Positions 7,646 through 16,499 of a DNA stretch of 64,000 bases are shown in pieces (position 1 is the stretch's first letter; every line of letters begins with the position of its first letter). Source of the stretch: Chryseobacterium phocaeense (GTDB lineage: Bacteria; Bacteroidota; Bacteroidia; Flavobacteriales; Weeksellaceae); NCBI RefSeq assembly GCF_900169075.1, contig NZ_LT827014.1, forward strand, positions 186,001-250,000, given 5' to 3'. Both the position numbers and the translations under genes were made by a program. Under the pieces are notes generated by a model. It was not told the origin of the DNA and made no database searches. It saw only the letters and a program-made list of their open reading frames with translations.

Positions 7646-10066
7646 TTAAAAATTAAAGTTAAGCCTTCCGAAGAAGTAATTTCCAAGGGTTCCCATCTGA
7701 ACCGGTGCGTATTTAAATACTCCGTAATATGAGTTTTCATAAATCTGGCGGTCCGGAAACACATCAAAAGCATTGTTGGCTCCCACAGTCAGGTTTATAT
7801 TTTTCGTAATGTCATAACCTATACTTACATCCGTAACTACTTTAGGAGAAAATTTCTGAACCTTTCCGAATGGATAGCCATCTCTGATGACCTGGCCAAA
7901 ATACGTATTTCTCACCATGAAATTGAATTTTCCGATGGCATAATTCAACCCCAGTGAAGCTTTGGTCTTGGGAGACAGGGTCTCTATGATGTTGATCTGG
8001 TCCGGCCCGAAGAATTCATTTTGCGCCGGCACCAGCTTTTCAGGAAAGTGGAAGTCAGTAATTTTAGTTTCCGTATAGTTTCCGGCCAAATTGATATTTA
8101 AATTTCCTCCACCTAATTTCCAGTCGTAAGCGATAACCAGGTCTATCCCTTTGGTTTCCGTATCTATCGCATTGGCAAAGAACCTTCCGCTTTCTACATT
8201 GTACGGCTCCAGTCTGGGGTCTGTAATATTGCTGGTGATCACGATCCTGTCTTTTACTTTGATCCAGTATCCGTCCACCGTAACAGAAAGTCTGTTCACC
8301 GGCTTCAGCGTGAATCCTGCACTGGCGTTCACTGAAGTTTCCTGCTTAAGCTTATCAAATCCAAGTGCGCGGGCCGCATCACTATCATTCCTGAAAATAC
8401 CTTTGGTGACAATTCCGGAGCCTGAAGTTGCAATATCTGCGTAGGAATTGTTAAAATACTGCTGTTGGAGTGATGGCGCTCTGAAACCCGTTCCTATAGC
8501 CGCTCTCACCGCATAGTTTTTTACAAATTCATATCTTACGGCCAGTTTTCCATTCAGGGTATTTCCAAAATCCGAATAATTTTCAAATCTTCCGGCAAGG
8601 TCTATGTTTAATTTTTTAGCCAAATCATAAGATATATCCGCATATACGGCTGTCGAGTGTCTGGATTTTTTCAGGGCATTATCAGGAGAGAACCCGATAA
8701 ACGACTGTGATCCTCCATTTCCTTCCACTACAGATCCCGGACCGGCAGGATTTCCATTCACATCGTACCTCGTATAAGAGGCTTCATCTCCGGGTTTGAT
8801 CTGGTACTGTTCAAAGCGGAATTCTCCACCGAATGCAATATTAAACTGATTCAGATTTTTAGAAACATCAAGATTTACCGTATTCTGAAGAAAACTGTGC
8901 GCTCCTGCATAGAAATTTGTAGGGGATTTTGCTCCTAATGAAGCATTATTGGTATTGTTTACATTATAATTGAAGGTATTGCTTCCGAATGTATTGCTTA
9001 GATCTACCAGCCAGTTGTTCACATTATATTTGGCTCCCACAGCATAGGAAAAATCGTAGATCTGGGATCCCAATGAAGCCTGAAACCCGTTTGGATAAAT
9101 GGATTCTACAACATTGGATTTTTCACCCGGCAGCCTTCTGAACCCAAAGCCTTTTCCTTCTTTAATGCTGAATCCCCCAAAAGAATAAAGTTTGATGCTT
9201 TCACTTAAAGGATACTCCGAATTGAAAAACAGCTGAGCCTGTCTGATCTGCGCATCCCCGATCTGGAAATTAAAATCATCACGGGTCAGCCCTCTTTCAG
9301 CCAGTTTCTGATCATCAGCAGCTCTTGCAGCAGAAGGATCAGCAGCAAACTCATAGGCAAAATTATCCCCGAAAATATCCAGATCATGATTCTGGGTTCT
9401 TGTTGTTTTTCCCCTGTGGCTGAGCTGTAAGGAAAGGTTCACGTAAGAATCTTTTTTTCCCAGCGAAGAGCCGTAATTGATGCCGGCCTGGTAGGTTTCG
9501 CCATCATTTCTTCCACTGATTCCGTAAGAAGCTGATGCTGATGCACCAATATCTTTTTTCAGGATGATATTCACCACGCCCGCAATGGCATCAGAGCCGT
9601 ACTGGGCTGCAGCGCCATCCCTCAATACTTCAATCCGGTCAATAGCAATAACGGGAATTGTACTGAGATCCGTTCCTACAGACCCGTTTCCAACGGTGTT
9701 CTGATAATTAACCAGGGAAGTGGTATGTCTTCTTTTTCCATTAACCAGCACCAGAACCTGATCCGGCCCCATGCCTCTTAACGTGACAGGATCAATATGT
9801 TCCGTACCATCTGAAGCGGACTGTCTTACCGAATTAAATGACGGAATCACATAATTCAGAAGATCCTGAACTGTAGTCTGCGGCGCAGATTTCTGCAATT
9901 TTTCTATGTTGATAATATCTACCGGAACCGGTGTTTCCAGCTTTGTTCTCTTTGCATTCCGGTTTCCTACGATCACTACATCTTCAATCTGAGTTCCTTT
10001 TTCCTGCTCCTGTGCGTTCACCAAAACCGCTCCCAGAAGTATCACAGACAGGCTTAATTTTTTCAT
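7646..10066 (-). CDS. TonB-dependent outer-membrane receptor under SAM-I riboswitch control
   Basis: An 806-residue outer-membrane transporter. It has a signal peptide (MKKLSLSVILLGAVLVNAQ), a plug domain at about residues 40-175 (LLNYVIPSFNSVRQSASDG; LRGMGPDQVLVLVNGKRRH; IEVLRDGAAAQYGSDAIAG), and a beta-barrel ending in the aromatic FGRLNFNF. There is no N-terminal carboxypeptidase-like domain, so it is not a SusC type. It is the first gene of a two-gene operon with the APC permease. A SAM-I aptamer occupies the 5' leader, so expression should fall when S-adenosylmethionine is high. A role in taking up methionine, a methionine peptide or another sulfur compound across the outer membrane is inferred from this control. 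Confidence 0.95.
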   Translation of the reverse strand: MKKLSLSVILLGAVLVNAQEQEKGTQIEDVVIVGNRNAKRTKLETPVPVDIINIEKLQKSAPQTTVQDLLNYVIPSFNSVRQSASDGTEHIDPVTLRGMGPDQVLVLVNGKRRHTTSLVNYQNTVGNGSVGTDLSTIPVIAIDRIEVLRDGAAAQYGSDAIAGVVNIILKKDIGASASASYGISGRNDGETYQAGINYGSSLGKKDSYVNLSLQLSHRGKTTRTQNHDLDIFGDNFAYEFAADPSAARAADDQKLAERGLTRDDFNFQIGDAQIRQAQLFFNSEYPLSESIKLYSFGGFSIKEGKGFGFRRLPGEKSNVVESIYPNGFQASLGSQIYDFSYAVGAKYNVNNWLVDLSNTFGSNTFNYNVNNTNNASLGAKSPTNFYAGAHSFLQNTVNLDVSKNLNQFNIAFGGEFRFEQYQIKPGDEASYTRYDVNGNPAGPGSVVEGNGGSQSFIGFSPDNALKKSRHSTAVYADISYDLAKKLNIDLAGRFENYSDFGNTLNGKLAVRYEFVKNYAVRAAIGTGFRAPSLQQQYFNNSYADIATSGSGIVTKGIFRNDSDAARALGFDKLKQETSVNASAGFTLKPVNRLSVTVDGYWIKVKDRIVITSNITDPRLEPYNVESGRFFANAIDTETKGIDLVIAYDWKLGGGNLNINLAGNYTETKITDFHFPEKLVPAQNEFFGPDQINIIETLSPKTKASLGLNYAIGKFNFMVRNTYFGQVIRDGYPFGKVQKFSPKVVTDVSIGYDITKNINLTVGANNAFDVFPDRQIYENSYYGVFKYAPVQMGTLGNYFFGRLNFNF

Positions 10067-10096
10067 CTTTGTCTTATAAATTAATAATAATATCCC

Positions 10097-10115
10097 CCGC
10101 GGACCTCATCCGCAG
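10097..10115 (-). promoter_or_regulatory. GC-rich hairpin between riboswitch aptamer and start codon
   Basis: On the minus strand CTGCGGA-TGAGG-TCCGCGG forms a 7-bp stem. It ends about 30 bases before the ATG of the receptor and is not followed by a T-run. It may be part of the expression platform of the SAM-I riboswitch, acting at translation start or on mRNA stability rather than as an intrinsic terminator. Confidence 0.45.
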
Positions 10116-10157
10116 CTAAAAAAGACTTCAAGAAATGGAATTGTTGTCAGAATATTG

Positions 10158-10270
10158 ACTTTCTCATCTTCCCCGTCAGCGGGTTGGAATTAGCACCTTT
10201 ACACTTTTTAGAGACGTGCAGGTTGCTAAGGTTTCATAGGGCCAAATCCCTCCACCTTTCTTGATAAATC
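10158..10270 (-). ncRNA. SAM-I (S-box) riboswitch
   Basis: Read on the minus strand the leader contains the conserved SAM-I landmarks in order: TTATCAAGAAAGGTGGAGGG, then TTGGCCCTATGAAACC, TTAGCAACC, a variable P3 hairpin, AGGTGCTAATTCC, a short P4 hairpin (CCGCTGACGGGG), then AAGATGAGAA, which closes P1 by pairing GATGA with TTATC. The GGCCC/GAAACC/GCAACC/GGTGC(T)AATTCC core is diagnostic of the S-box family. It lies in the leader of the TonB-dependent receptor/APC permease operon. High SAM should lower expression. Confidence 0.93.
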
Positions 10271-10275
10271 TACTG

Positions 10276-10306
10276 CAAAAGTAGACTAATATTTTGAATT
10301 AACCAA
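10276..10306 (-). promoter_or_regulatory. Promoter of the riboswitch-controlled operon
   Basis: The minus strand has TTG (10306-10304), 20 bases, then TACTTTTG (10283-10276), an exact fit to the Bacteroidota TTG-N(17-23)-TAnnTTTG form. The predicted transcription start, about 10270, coincides with the 5' edge of the SAM-I aptamer. Confidence 0.75.
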
Positions 10307-10308
10307 AA

Positions 10309-10618
10309 GCCTGCTTACAACATAAGGCATCTCGGAAATCTGTAGTTAAAAAAAATCTGCGTTATCTGCAAAGTCCGCGTGAGATATCTTAATAAAAACA
10401 GGCTTATTCTTTTGTCTTAAAACAAAAGAATCAAAAATTCAAGACTGGAAACTTCCGCTAAAAATAAATCCTGTTCTCTAAAAATTCTAAAACTCGTGCG
10501 GATTTAACAGTACTGCTTCGGTACAGTATTTGTGCCGCACTCAAACAGTAGAATTTTCTTAACGTTCACAGGATTAATTTTCTTAACGCTCCATTTTCCT
10601 AAGTCGGTTTCTCACTAC
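10309..10618. repeat. Direct repeat A (about 310 bp) of an intergenic repeat family
   Basis: This segment is nearly identical, end to end, with 10819-11125. Shared blocks include CCTGCTTACAACATAAG, TAATAAAAACAGGCTTATTC and TAGAATTTTCTTAACGTTCA. An inner inverted repeat GTGCGG...CCGCAC encloses a variable stem-loop. The region has no plausible gene: the short open frames in the two copies merely translate the repeat. Confidence 0.85.
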
Positions 10619-10699
10619 CATAAATTACTCACAGATGGCTTTTCGATTTACATAAATATAGCAGATGTATCGGGATGTTTGCGTATATTTTTTAACATT

Positions 10700-10765
10700 A
10701 GGTTTTTAAAGCTCTTGTCACTTTTACGGTTAAGCTTTTTAACTACAGATGGCATAGAGTTTAAC
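10700..10765. repeat. Degenerate copy of the second repeat family
   Basis: The order AGCTCTTGTCACTTTTACGG, TTAAGCTTTTTAACTACAGATGGC resembles the tail of the element at 34836-34968. Match is weak and the limits are approximate. Confidence 0.4.
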
Positions 10766-10818
10766 AGATAATTGCGTTGAATTTAATATTATAAAATTAA
10801 TTGGTTTGCAAACCAGCA

Positions 10819-11125
10819 GCCTGCTTACAACATAAGCATCTCGAAAATCTGTAGTTAAAAAAAATCTGCATTATCAGCAAAATCCGCGTGAGATATCTTA
10901 ATAAAAACAGGCTTATTCTTTTGTCTTAAAACAAAGAATCAAAAATTCAAGACTGGAAACTTCCGCTAAAAATAAATCCTGTTCTCTAAAAATTCTAAAA
11001 CTCGTGCGGATTTCACATTGCTGCTTCGACACATTATTCGTGCCGCACTCAAACAGTAGAATTTTCTTAACGTTCACAGGATTAATTTTCTTAACGCTCC
11101 ATTTTCCAAGTCATTTTCTCACTAT
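10819..11125. repeat. Direct repeat B (about 307 bp) of an intergenic repeat family
   Basis: Second copy of repeat A, offset by 510 bases and in the same orientation. Differences cluster in the loop of the GTGCGG...CCGCAC inverted repeat, while the flanking arms are conserved, as expected if a folded structure matters. Confidence 0.85.
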
Positions 11126-11219
11126 TGTAAAAATTATCCCAGACAAAATCTTATGTCAATCTGTGGCTTTTATGGTAAAAATAAACAAGGGATAATTTTC
11201 ATTACCCCTTGATTTTATA

Positions 11220-14057
11220 TTATTTAATAATCATCTTCTGAATTGCAACTCCCGTCTCAGAACGAAGATGAACCAGGTAGGTTCCCGGTGGGTAACCTGC
11301 TTTTAATTCATGGGTTCCGCTTTCCTGATTGAGTTTAAACGAATCCATTTTTTTACCGCTCATATCATAAATGGTGATTTCCCCGTTTTTAGCCTTGTGA
11401 TAGATTAATTTGGCTAAACCGTTCTTTACAGGATTATCTGCAATCTGAAGTGACAGTTTATGTGCAGCATTTACATCAACCGTTGAAAGTGCTCCGGAAT
11501 AATTTCCGAAAATCCTGAATTCTCCCGGCTGCAGGGTAATTGGCGCTGTTGTGGATACGATATTTGAAATGGAATTATCCATCAGGTTCTGCCATTGCCC
11601 GGCATAAGGAAAATAGGGTACCACATTCTGAGCTGCGGTGGTATAATTAGCCAAAACTACTACATTTTTCATTCCGTTGATTGCTGCATCATACACATAA
11701 ATCCTGGTAATTAATCCGTTTGGATCATTCGTAAGGTTATTGGATTCAATGCTGTATGTTTTTGATTTGAATACCAGATTGGCATTTCTGATGTTGATTA
11801 TTTTAGCCCAGGTATCATAAATGGCTTTTCTGTTGGCATTGGTATCATATCCTAAACTAAAAGCTACCGGTTTTTCATCGGTACGGCATGCACTATTGAT
11901 GGAACCGTCTGCGCACCTGTTGATGCTGAATTCGTAGCCCAGTTCCCCAAACTGCCAGATCATTTTCGGGCCGGGGATTGTGAAAAATGTAGCCCCGAAA
12001 GCTTTCATTCTTTCAAGCGCCGTATTAAGGTTCGTTACGGCATAACCTCCGTTCACCGCACCATACGCAAGGTTTTTAAACATAAGTCTTTCTTCATCAT
12101 GACTTTCACCATATCCCACTGCGTGCATATTGGTAAAACCATGGAGACTGTGATTCATCCTGTCATAATTGCTGTTTTCTACATAGCCCATGGTATTCTG
12201 ATTGTAGGGCTCGGTCTGTTTATTCCAAAGCATCACTCCTTTTCCTTCTGCAATTCTATAGTTGGCCCACTGCTGTTCTTCCGCATCCGTTCCCAAATGT
12301 TCAAAGATCATATAAGAATTAGGATCAAGCGCCCATTGCCTGTCTGCATAATGTTTCAGAATATCTACCCTGTCCTGCTGATAAGCGTTGGTACAGTTTT
12401 CATCATTTTCAGAGCAGTTTTGGGTAAATCCTTTGGTTAAATCCCATCGGAAGCCATCAATATGGTATTCGGTAAGCCACTGCTGGAGGCATCTTTCAAC
12501 GTAATATTGCGTTGAAGTGCTTGAATGGTTAAAATCATTAAACACATTGTATGAATGTTTCGGAACCTGATTGAAATAAGGATTGTTCGCGGCAATATCC
12601 CCGAAACCGTCTCCATCAGGATCAATATTCCAAAGTCTGGCCAGTGGAGAGCGCCCGGTTGCATGATTAAATGCTATATCGAGAATCACGGCTATCCCGT
12701 TCTGGTGGCACAGATCTACGAATTCCTTGAATTTTTCAGGAGTTCCGTATGCTTTGTCCAGTCCGTAGTGGAAAGAGGTATTATATCCCCAAGACAGATT
12801 TCCATCAAATTCCATGATAGGAAGAAGTTCAATCGCGTTGATATTTAAATTTTTCAGATAGGATATTTTGTTGATCAGCGACTGCCAGTTTTTTTCCTGC
12901 GTAAAATCTCTCAGCAGCAATTCATAGACTACCAGATTTTCTTTGGCCGGTCTCTGAAAGTTCGTTACCTGCCAGCTGTAAGGCGTCTGACCTGTTTTAA
13001 ACATAGAAACCTCAAAGCTCTGACCTGCGGGAAAAGGCGGCAAATTCGGATAGGTAATGCCTGAGATCCACTGATCATCATAAGACGATAAAATCTGTGG
13101 TGAATAAGGATCAGCTACAATCTTCAGATCATTGGTCCTGTACTGGAATGTATACAGCTGCTGAGGCGTCAGCCCGTTCAATTCAATCCAGTAAAGATCC
13201 GGATTTGCAGTATCTCTTTTCATCAGGTAGGTATCATTCACAGCCCAGTTATTGAAACTGCCAATGACATGTACAAAGTTTTTATGAGGCGCATACAAGG
13301 CGAGGCCCACTTTTGTAGCATCAGCAGGATCGTAATTGATCCCCTGTCTGATCCAGCCCGGAATAGCTTCAGAAATTACATTTCTGGGAATCTGCAGCAT
13401 AAATGTGGCATTCCTGGAATTAGAATTACCATCTGTTGCAATTAATTCCATATTGGCATCCTGAGTTACGGTATAAGTGTAATTATAAGACTGCGAAGCT
13501 GTTGTGGTTGAATTGATGACTGTTCCATTAGCCTTCAGCTGGAAAGTAGCATCCACATTTGTTGATGCGGTAATATTAATTGAATTTCCTGCCGGAACTG
13601 TCGTGAGGCTATTGGCGAGCGGATTGGTAAGATTCAGATTTAAAATACCGACATTGACAAAAATATCCGGCGAGGTTTGATGCGAGCCTGTTTTATCTTT
13701 TAAGAGAAAGCCAAACCTTCCGATCCCGGTTCTTCCGAAGAAAGCGGTTGGTGTAAATGTTAATGAGTAAGTATCCGCCGTAGCGTTGTAAGTAAATTTA
13801 TTCAGGTCGTTGGAATTATTCCAACTGCCGTTGGTAGGACAATCCTGACTGTTCTGATAATTGGTGTCAAACGACCAGGACCAGATATATATGGAATTAT
13901 CTGAAACGCCCCACGCTGTTTCGTCAATCTGGTTTCCGGGAACCGTTAATGTTATGGCATCCGTTTCATTGAACGGATTGGGTGCAATCGTATAGTTAAT
14001 CTGTCCGAAAACAAGTACTGTGAACAACAGATAAACAATGGAATAAAACTTTTTCAT
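11220..14057 (-). CDS. Secreted GH13 alpha-amylase-family enzyme with T9SS sorting domain
   Basis: A 945-residue alpha-glucan-active enzyme. A signal peptide (MKKFYSIVYLLFTVLVFGQ) is followed by Ig-like/E-set modules, including a CBM48-like one at about 245-330 (HVIGSFNNWAVN). The GH13 barrel spans about 375-780. Region I is VILDIAFNH (Asp460, His465), the nucleophile is Asp539 in DGFRWD, the acid/base is Glu586 in YMIFEHL, and the third acid is Asp654 in ESHDEER. The last 75 residues form a T9SS type A sorting domain (ITIYDMSGKKM ... GTYLVHLRSETG), so the protein is probably exported and released or anchored at the cell surface. The CBM48-like module resembles branching or pullulanase-type enzymes; exact specificity cannot be read. 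Confidence 0.94.
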   Translation of the reverse strand: MKKFYSIVYLLFTVLVFGQINYTIAPNPFNETDAITLTVPGNQIDETAWGVSDNSIYIWSWSFDTNYQNSQDCPTNGSWNNSNDLNKFTYNATADTYSLTFTPTAFFGRTGIGRFGFLLKDKTGSHQTSPDIFVNVGILNLNLTNPLANSLTTVPAGNSINITASTNVDATFQLKANGTVINSTTTASQSYNYTYTVTQDANMELIATDGNSNSRNATFMLQIPRNVISEAIPGWIRQGINYDPADATKVGLALYAPHKNFVHVIGSFNNWAVNDTYLMKRDTANPDLYWIELNGLTPQQLYTFQYRTNDLKIVADPYSPQILSSYDDQWISGITYPNLPPFPAGQSFEVSMFKTGQTPYSWQVTNFQRPAKENLVVYELLLRDFTQEKNWQSLINKISYLKNLNINAIELLPIMEFDGNLSWGYNTSFHYGLDKAYGTPEKFKEFVDLCHQNGIAVILDIAFNHATGRSPLARLWNIDPDGDGFGDIAANNPYFNQVPKHSYNVFNDFNHSSTSTQYYVERCLQQWLTEYHIDGFRWDLTKGFTQNCSENDENCTNAYQQDRVDILKHYADRQWALDPNSYMIFEHLGTDAEEQQWANYRIAEGKGVMLWNKQTEPYNQNTMGYVENSNYDRMNHSLHGFTNMHAVGYGESHDEERLMFKNLAYGAVNGGYAVTNLNTALERMKAFGATFFTIPGPKMIWQFGELGYEFSINRCADGSINSACRTDEKPVAFSLGYDTNANRKAIYDTWAKIINIRNANLVFKSKTYSIESNNLTNDPNGLITRIYVYDAAINGMKNVVVLANYTTAAQNVVPYFPYAGQWQNLMDNSISNIVSTTAPITLQPGEFRIFGNYSGALSTVDVNAAHKLSLQIADNPVKNGLAKLIYHKAKNGEITIYDMSGKKMDSFKLNQESGTHELKAGYPPGTYLVHLRSETGVAIQKMIIK

Positions 14058-14129
14058 TAAGTTATTTTTATCGAATATAGGATTAATTTTCTTTTTTACA
14101 CTTCATTTTTTAGTGAAAAATTTATACAA

Positions 14130-14165
14130 AAAAGGCTCATGAATATATTTCCATAAGCCTTTCCG
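14130..14165 (-). terminator. Hairpin between the two T9SS cargo genes
   Basis: AAAGGCT and AGCCTTT arms enclose an AT-rich loop. On the minus strand they are followed by a T-run, upstream of the amylase gene. It may be a second terminator of the 14269-16323 gene. Confidence 0.6.
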
Positions 14166-14220
14166 ATAAAAGTAATTGTAATGAACTATTTTTTAATAAA
14201 ATGTATTTTTTCAAACAACA

Positions 14221-14246
14221 AAGGGCTTTCCTGGAAAAGCCCCTGC
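14221..14246 (-). terminator. Intrinsic terminator after the FISUMP-domain protein
   Basis: GGGCTTT-TCCAGG-AAAGCCC on the minus strand, about 25 bases after the stop at 14269, followed by a T-rich stretch. Confidence 0.7.
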
Positions 14247-14268
14247 TGATCAATCAAACGTATCCGGA

Positions 14269-16323
14269 CTATTTTTTAATCAATTTCTTAGAAAAAATCT
14301 GTCCGTTCTTTAACTTTAATTCTACAATATAAATTCCATTTGGAAGTCCGTTCATATTGATCTGGTTATTCGAAAACTGGATATTGTTAAGCTTCTGGCC
14401 TACCATATTGATCACACTAATATTTTCAATTAATGCATCTGATTTCACATTTACGATCCCGTTTGTCGGGTTTGGATAGATTCCAATCGTTTCGGTATTT
14501 TTTATGATATCTGAAGTTCCCAGGGCAGCACCCGTTTTAATACATCTTACTGCGGAACCCTGACCTCTCATTGCTCCCGATGAAGGATTGGCAATGGTAG
14601 AACCAATATACAGGTATTTTCCTCCTGAGCCTGAGGTATCCGAACTCCAGAAATATCCTCTCTGGCCTGCAAAAGTAAACGCTCCGCTTGAAGAACTTCT
14701 GTATCCTGATGCCGGAAGTTTCAGGTGACTGTTAAAAGCTGTTCCCGGATTGGCAATATTTTCGGAATCTACAATACCGGTCCATTCTGCCTGTGAAGGC
14801 ATCTTCCAGCCTTGCCCTACAGCCTTGCAGGGATCGGCTCCCACTGTACTGGTTACATTAGCAGGATTGGCAGCCGTCCATTTATCGGTCAGTGCAAAAA
14901 CAGCCCACCATGATGTAGATCCGATGATAAATGCATTGGTTCCGGCCAGACCATCCGGTGTATTCGGTGATGTAGGTGCTGCCGTAGCTGAGCTTCTGAG
15001 CTGATGCCCGTCATCCCATCTTCCCCACTGGAAAAGATCTCCGTAAGCAGCTTCATCCCCCAGTGAAGTAGCTATCTGTGAACTTCCAAGGTTCTGCTGT
15101 AACCAGATGTTTCCGTCTGCGCCTCTTACTGTTGCATAAGTTACCTGCTGCCCCCGATATGTGAAAGTTACACAACCAACATCTCCCACGTTAGTGCCCG
15201 GATCTGTATTTGTACAGCCAGGAGGAACACCGTCCAAAGGTATTCTTTTTACTCTGGTTACATCTTCCGAATACGCCAGTACCAGATAATTATTGGCTTT
15301 GTCTATGGCAAGGTCATTAAACTTAGCTTCTCCGGCAGAAATAAAATCTCCGCCAAAAGTGATCCATTCCTGGGTAGCGCTATCAAATTTATACGCGGTA
15401 TTTCTTAATAAGTTATCATTTTCAAAACGGCTGGCCACAATATAAGCCTGCCCTGACTGGGTAACCGCAATGGCAACATGCTGTACTCTTCCACTGGAGA
15501 TATTTGCCTGCCCAAGCTGTATCCAGGCGGTTCCGTTAAATTTCTTCACATTTAATCGCTGTCCGTTTGCAGAACTGGACACGTACGCTACATACAGATT
15601 GTTATTTCCGTCTATGGCAATATCAGATGTGTACTGTTCTGATGAGGAAGCGGCATCCACGATACTTCCGCCAACCAATGTCCATGTATCGGTGGCTACT
15701 GCTGAAGTACTGTTCTGATACACCGTCACTCCTCCTGAAATATTGCAGGTATACACTTTGTCATTAGTTCCGATAACCATTTCAGCAAAGGAAGCTCCAT
15801 TGGAAAAGCCTGTATTTCCTACCTGCTCCCAGGCTCCGTTCACGAAACGCTGTACCGTTCCTGAATTCTGACTTCCATAGGTAAACAGAACATTGGATGG
15901 AGAAACCGCAGAAGCATGATAGTTGGCCGAAGATTCCGTCGCTTTTGGAAGTTGTATCCATGAAGTTCCGTTAAACTGTCGGACTTCAATTCCGGATGCA
16001 GGATAGCCTGCCTGATTGGTATAAAAAATATTTCCTGCGTGATCAAGAGATAACGAGTTAAACGTAGCTGTTCCGTCAGTAATTCCTGCAGATCCTCCTA
16101 CATAAGACCATGAATTTCCGTTGAATTTCTGCACGGAACCTTTACCCACAGAAGTATCATAGTAAGAAAGATAATAATTCCCGGTTTGATCCACCGCCAG
16201 ATTATTATAACTGCTTCCTCCTGCCGAAACTCCCTGTGCGCCTCCTACATCTTCCCATTGCTGGGCATATAGCTCACTTCCTGCGATGGTCAGCAATGCT
16301 AAACCAACCCCTATTTTACGCAT
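14269..16323 (-). CDS. Secreted protein with repeat propeller, FISUMP domain and T9SS sorting domain
   Basis: About 684 residues from the ATG at 16323, which gives a clean signal peptide (MRKIGVGLALLTIAGSELYAQ); an upstream ATG at 16347 would add eight residues. Residues about 25-370 are repeats of the form 'FNGTSWIQLG...' spaced at 45-50, typical of a beta-propeller. A Fibrobacter succinogenes major paralogous (FISUMP) domain follows (VTFTYRGQQVTYATVRGADG, GDLFQWGRWDDGHQ, ending SAVRCIKTG). The end is a T9SS type A sorting domain (GIYPNPTNGIVNVKS ... KNGQIFSKKLIKK). It is a surface or secreted protein; adhesion or polymer binding is possible but not shown. Confidence 0.9.
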   Translation of the reverse strand: MRKIGVGLALLTIAGSELYAQQWEDVGGAQGVSAGGSSYNNLAVDQTGNYYLSYYDTSVGKGSVQKFNGNSWSYVGGSAGITDGTATFNSLSLDHAGNIFYTNQAGYPASGIEVRQFNGTSWIQLPKATESSANYHASAVSPSNVLFTYGSQNSGTVQRFVNGAWEQVGNTGFSNGASFAEMVIGTNDKVYTCNISGGVTVYQNSTSAVATDTWTLVGGSIVDAASSSEQYTSDIAIDGNNNLYVAYVSSSANGQRLNVKKFNGTAWIQLGQANISSGRVQHVAIAVTQSGQAYIVASRFENDNLLRNTAYKFDSATQEWITFGGDFISAGEAKFNDLAIDKANNYLVLAYSEDVTRVKRIPLDGVPPGCTNTDPGTNVGDVGCVTFTYRGQQVTYATVRGADGNIWLQQNLGSSQIATSLGDEAAYGDLFQWGRWDDGHQLRSSATAAPTSPNTPDGLAGTNAFIIGSTSWWAVFALTDKWTAANPANVTSTVGADPCKAVGQGWKMPSQAEWTGIVDSENIANPGTAFNSHLKLPASGYRSSSSGAFTFAGQRGYFWSSDTSGSGGKYLYIGSTIANPSSGAMRGQGSAVRCIKTGAALGTSDIIKNTETIGIYPNPTNGIVNVKSDALIENISVINMVGQKLNNIQFSNNQINMNGLPNGIYIVELKLKNGQIFSKKLIKK

Positions 16324-16382
16324 CGCAAAATGTAAATTTTGAAACATATTGAATATTATTTTTAATTATTCTAAATTTAATT

Positions 16383-16400
16383 TAATTTTGCGCAAAATTA
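16383..16400. promoter_or_regulatory. 18-bp perfect palindrome between divergent genes
   Basis: TAATTTTGCGCAAAATTA reads the same on both strands, and each strand carries TAATTTTG, a TAnnTTTG promoter box. It sits between the minus-strand FISUMP gene (start 16323) and the AraC gene (start 16500). It could be an operator, overlapping -7 boxes, or both. Confidence 0.45.
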
Positions 16401-16499
16401 CTTCACATTCTTAACCGCGAGTTATCATTTTCAAACTTTCAGTTATCCGGTGTAAGGGTTTTTATTTCAAATTGTACCACCCCCGTAAAACGATTTCCT

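Noticed and set aside
10158..10270. Other riboswitch classes (TPP, cobalamin) for the receptor leader
   Set aside because: The leader has the SAM-I core and lacks the cobalamin or TPP motifs, although TonB receptors are often under B12 control.
10532..11195. Two short plus-strand frames sharing a PHSNSRIFLTFTGLIFLTLH stretch
   Set aside because: They translate the two copies of the direct repeat, with no upstream signals; the similarity is that of DNA repeats, not of a gene family.
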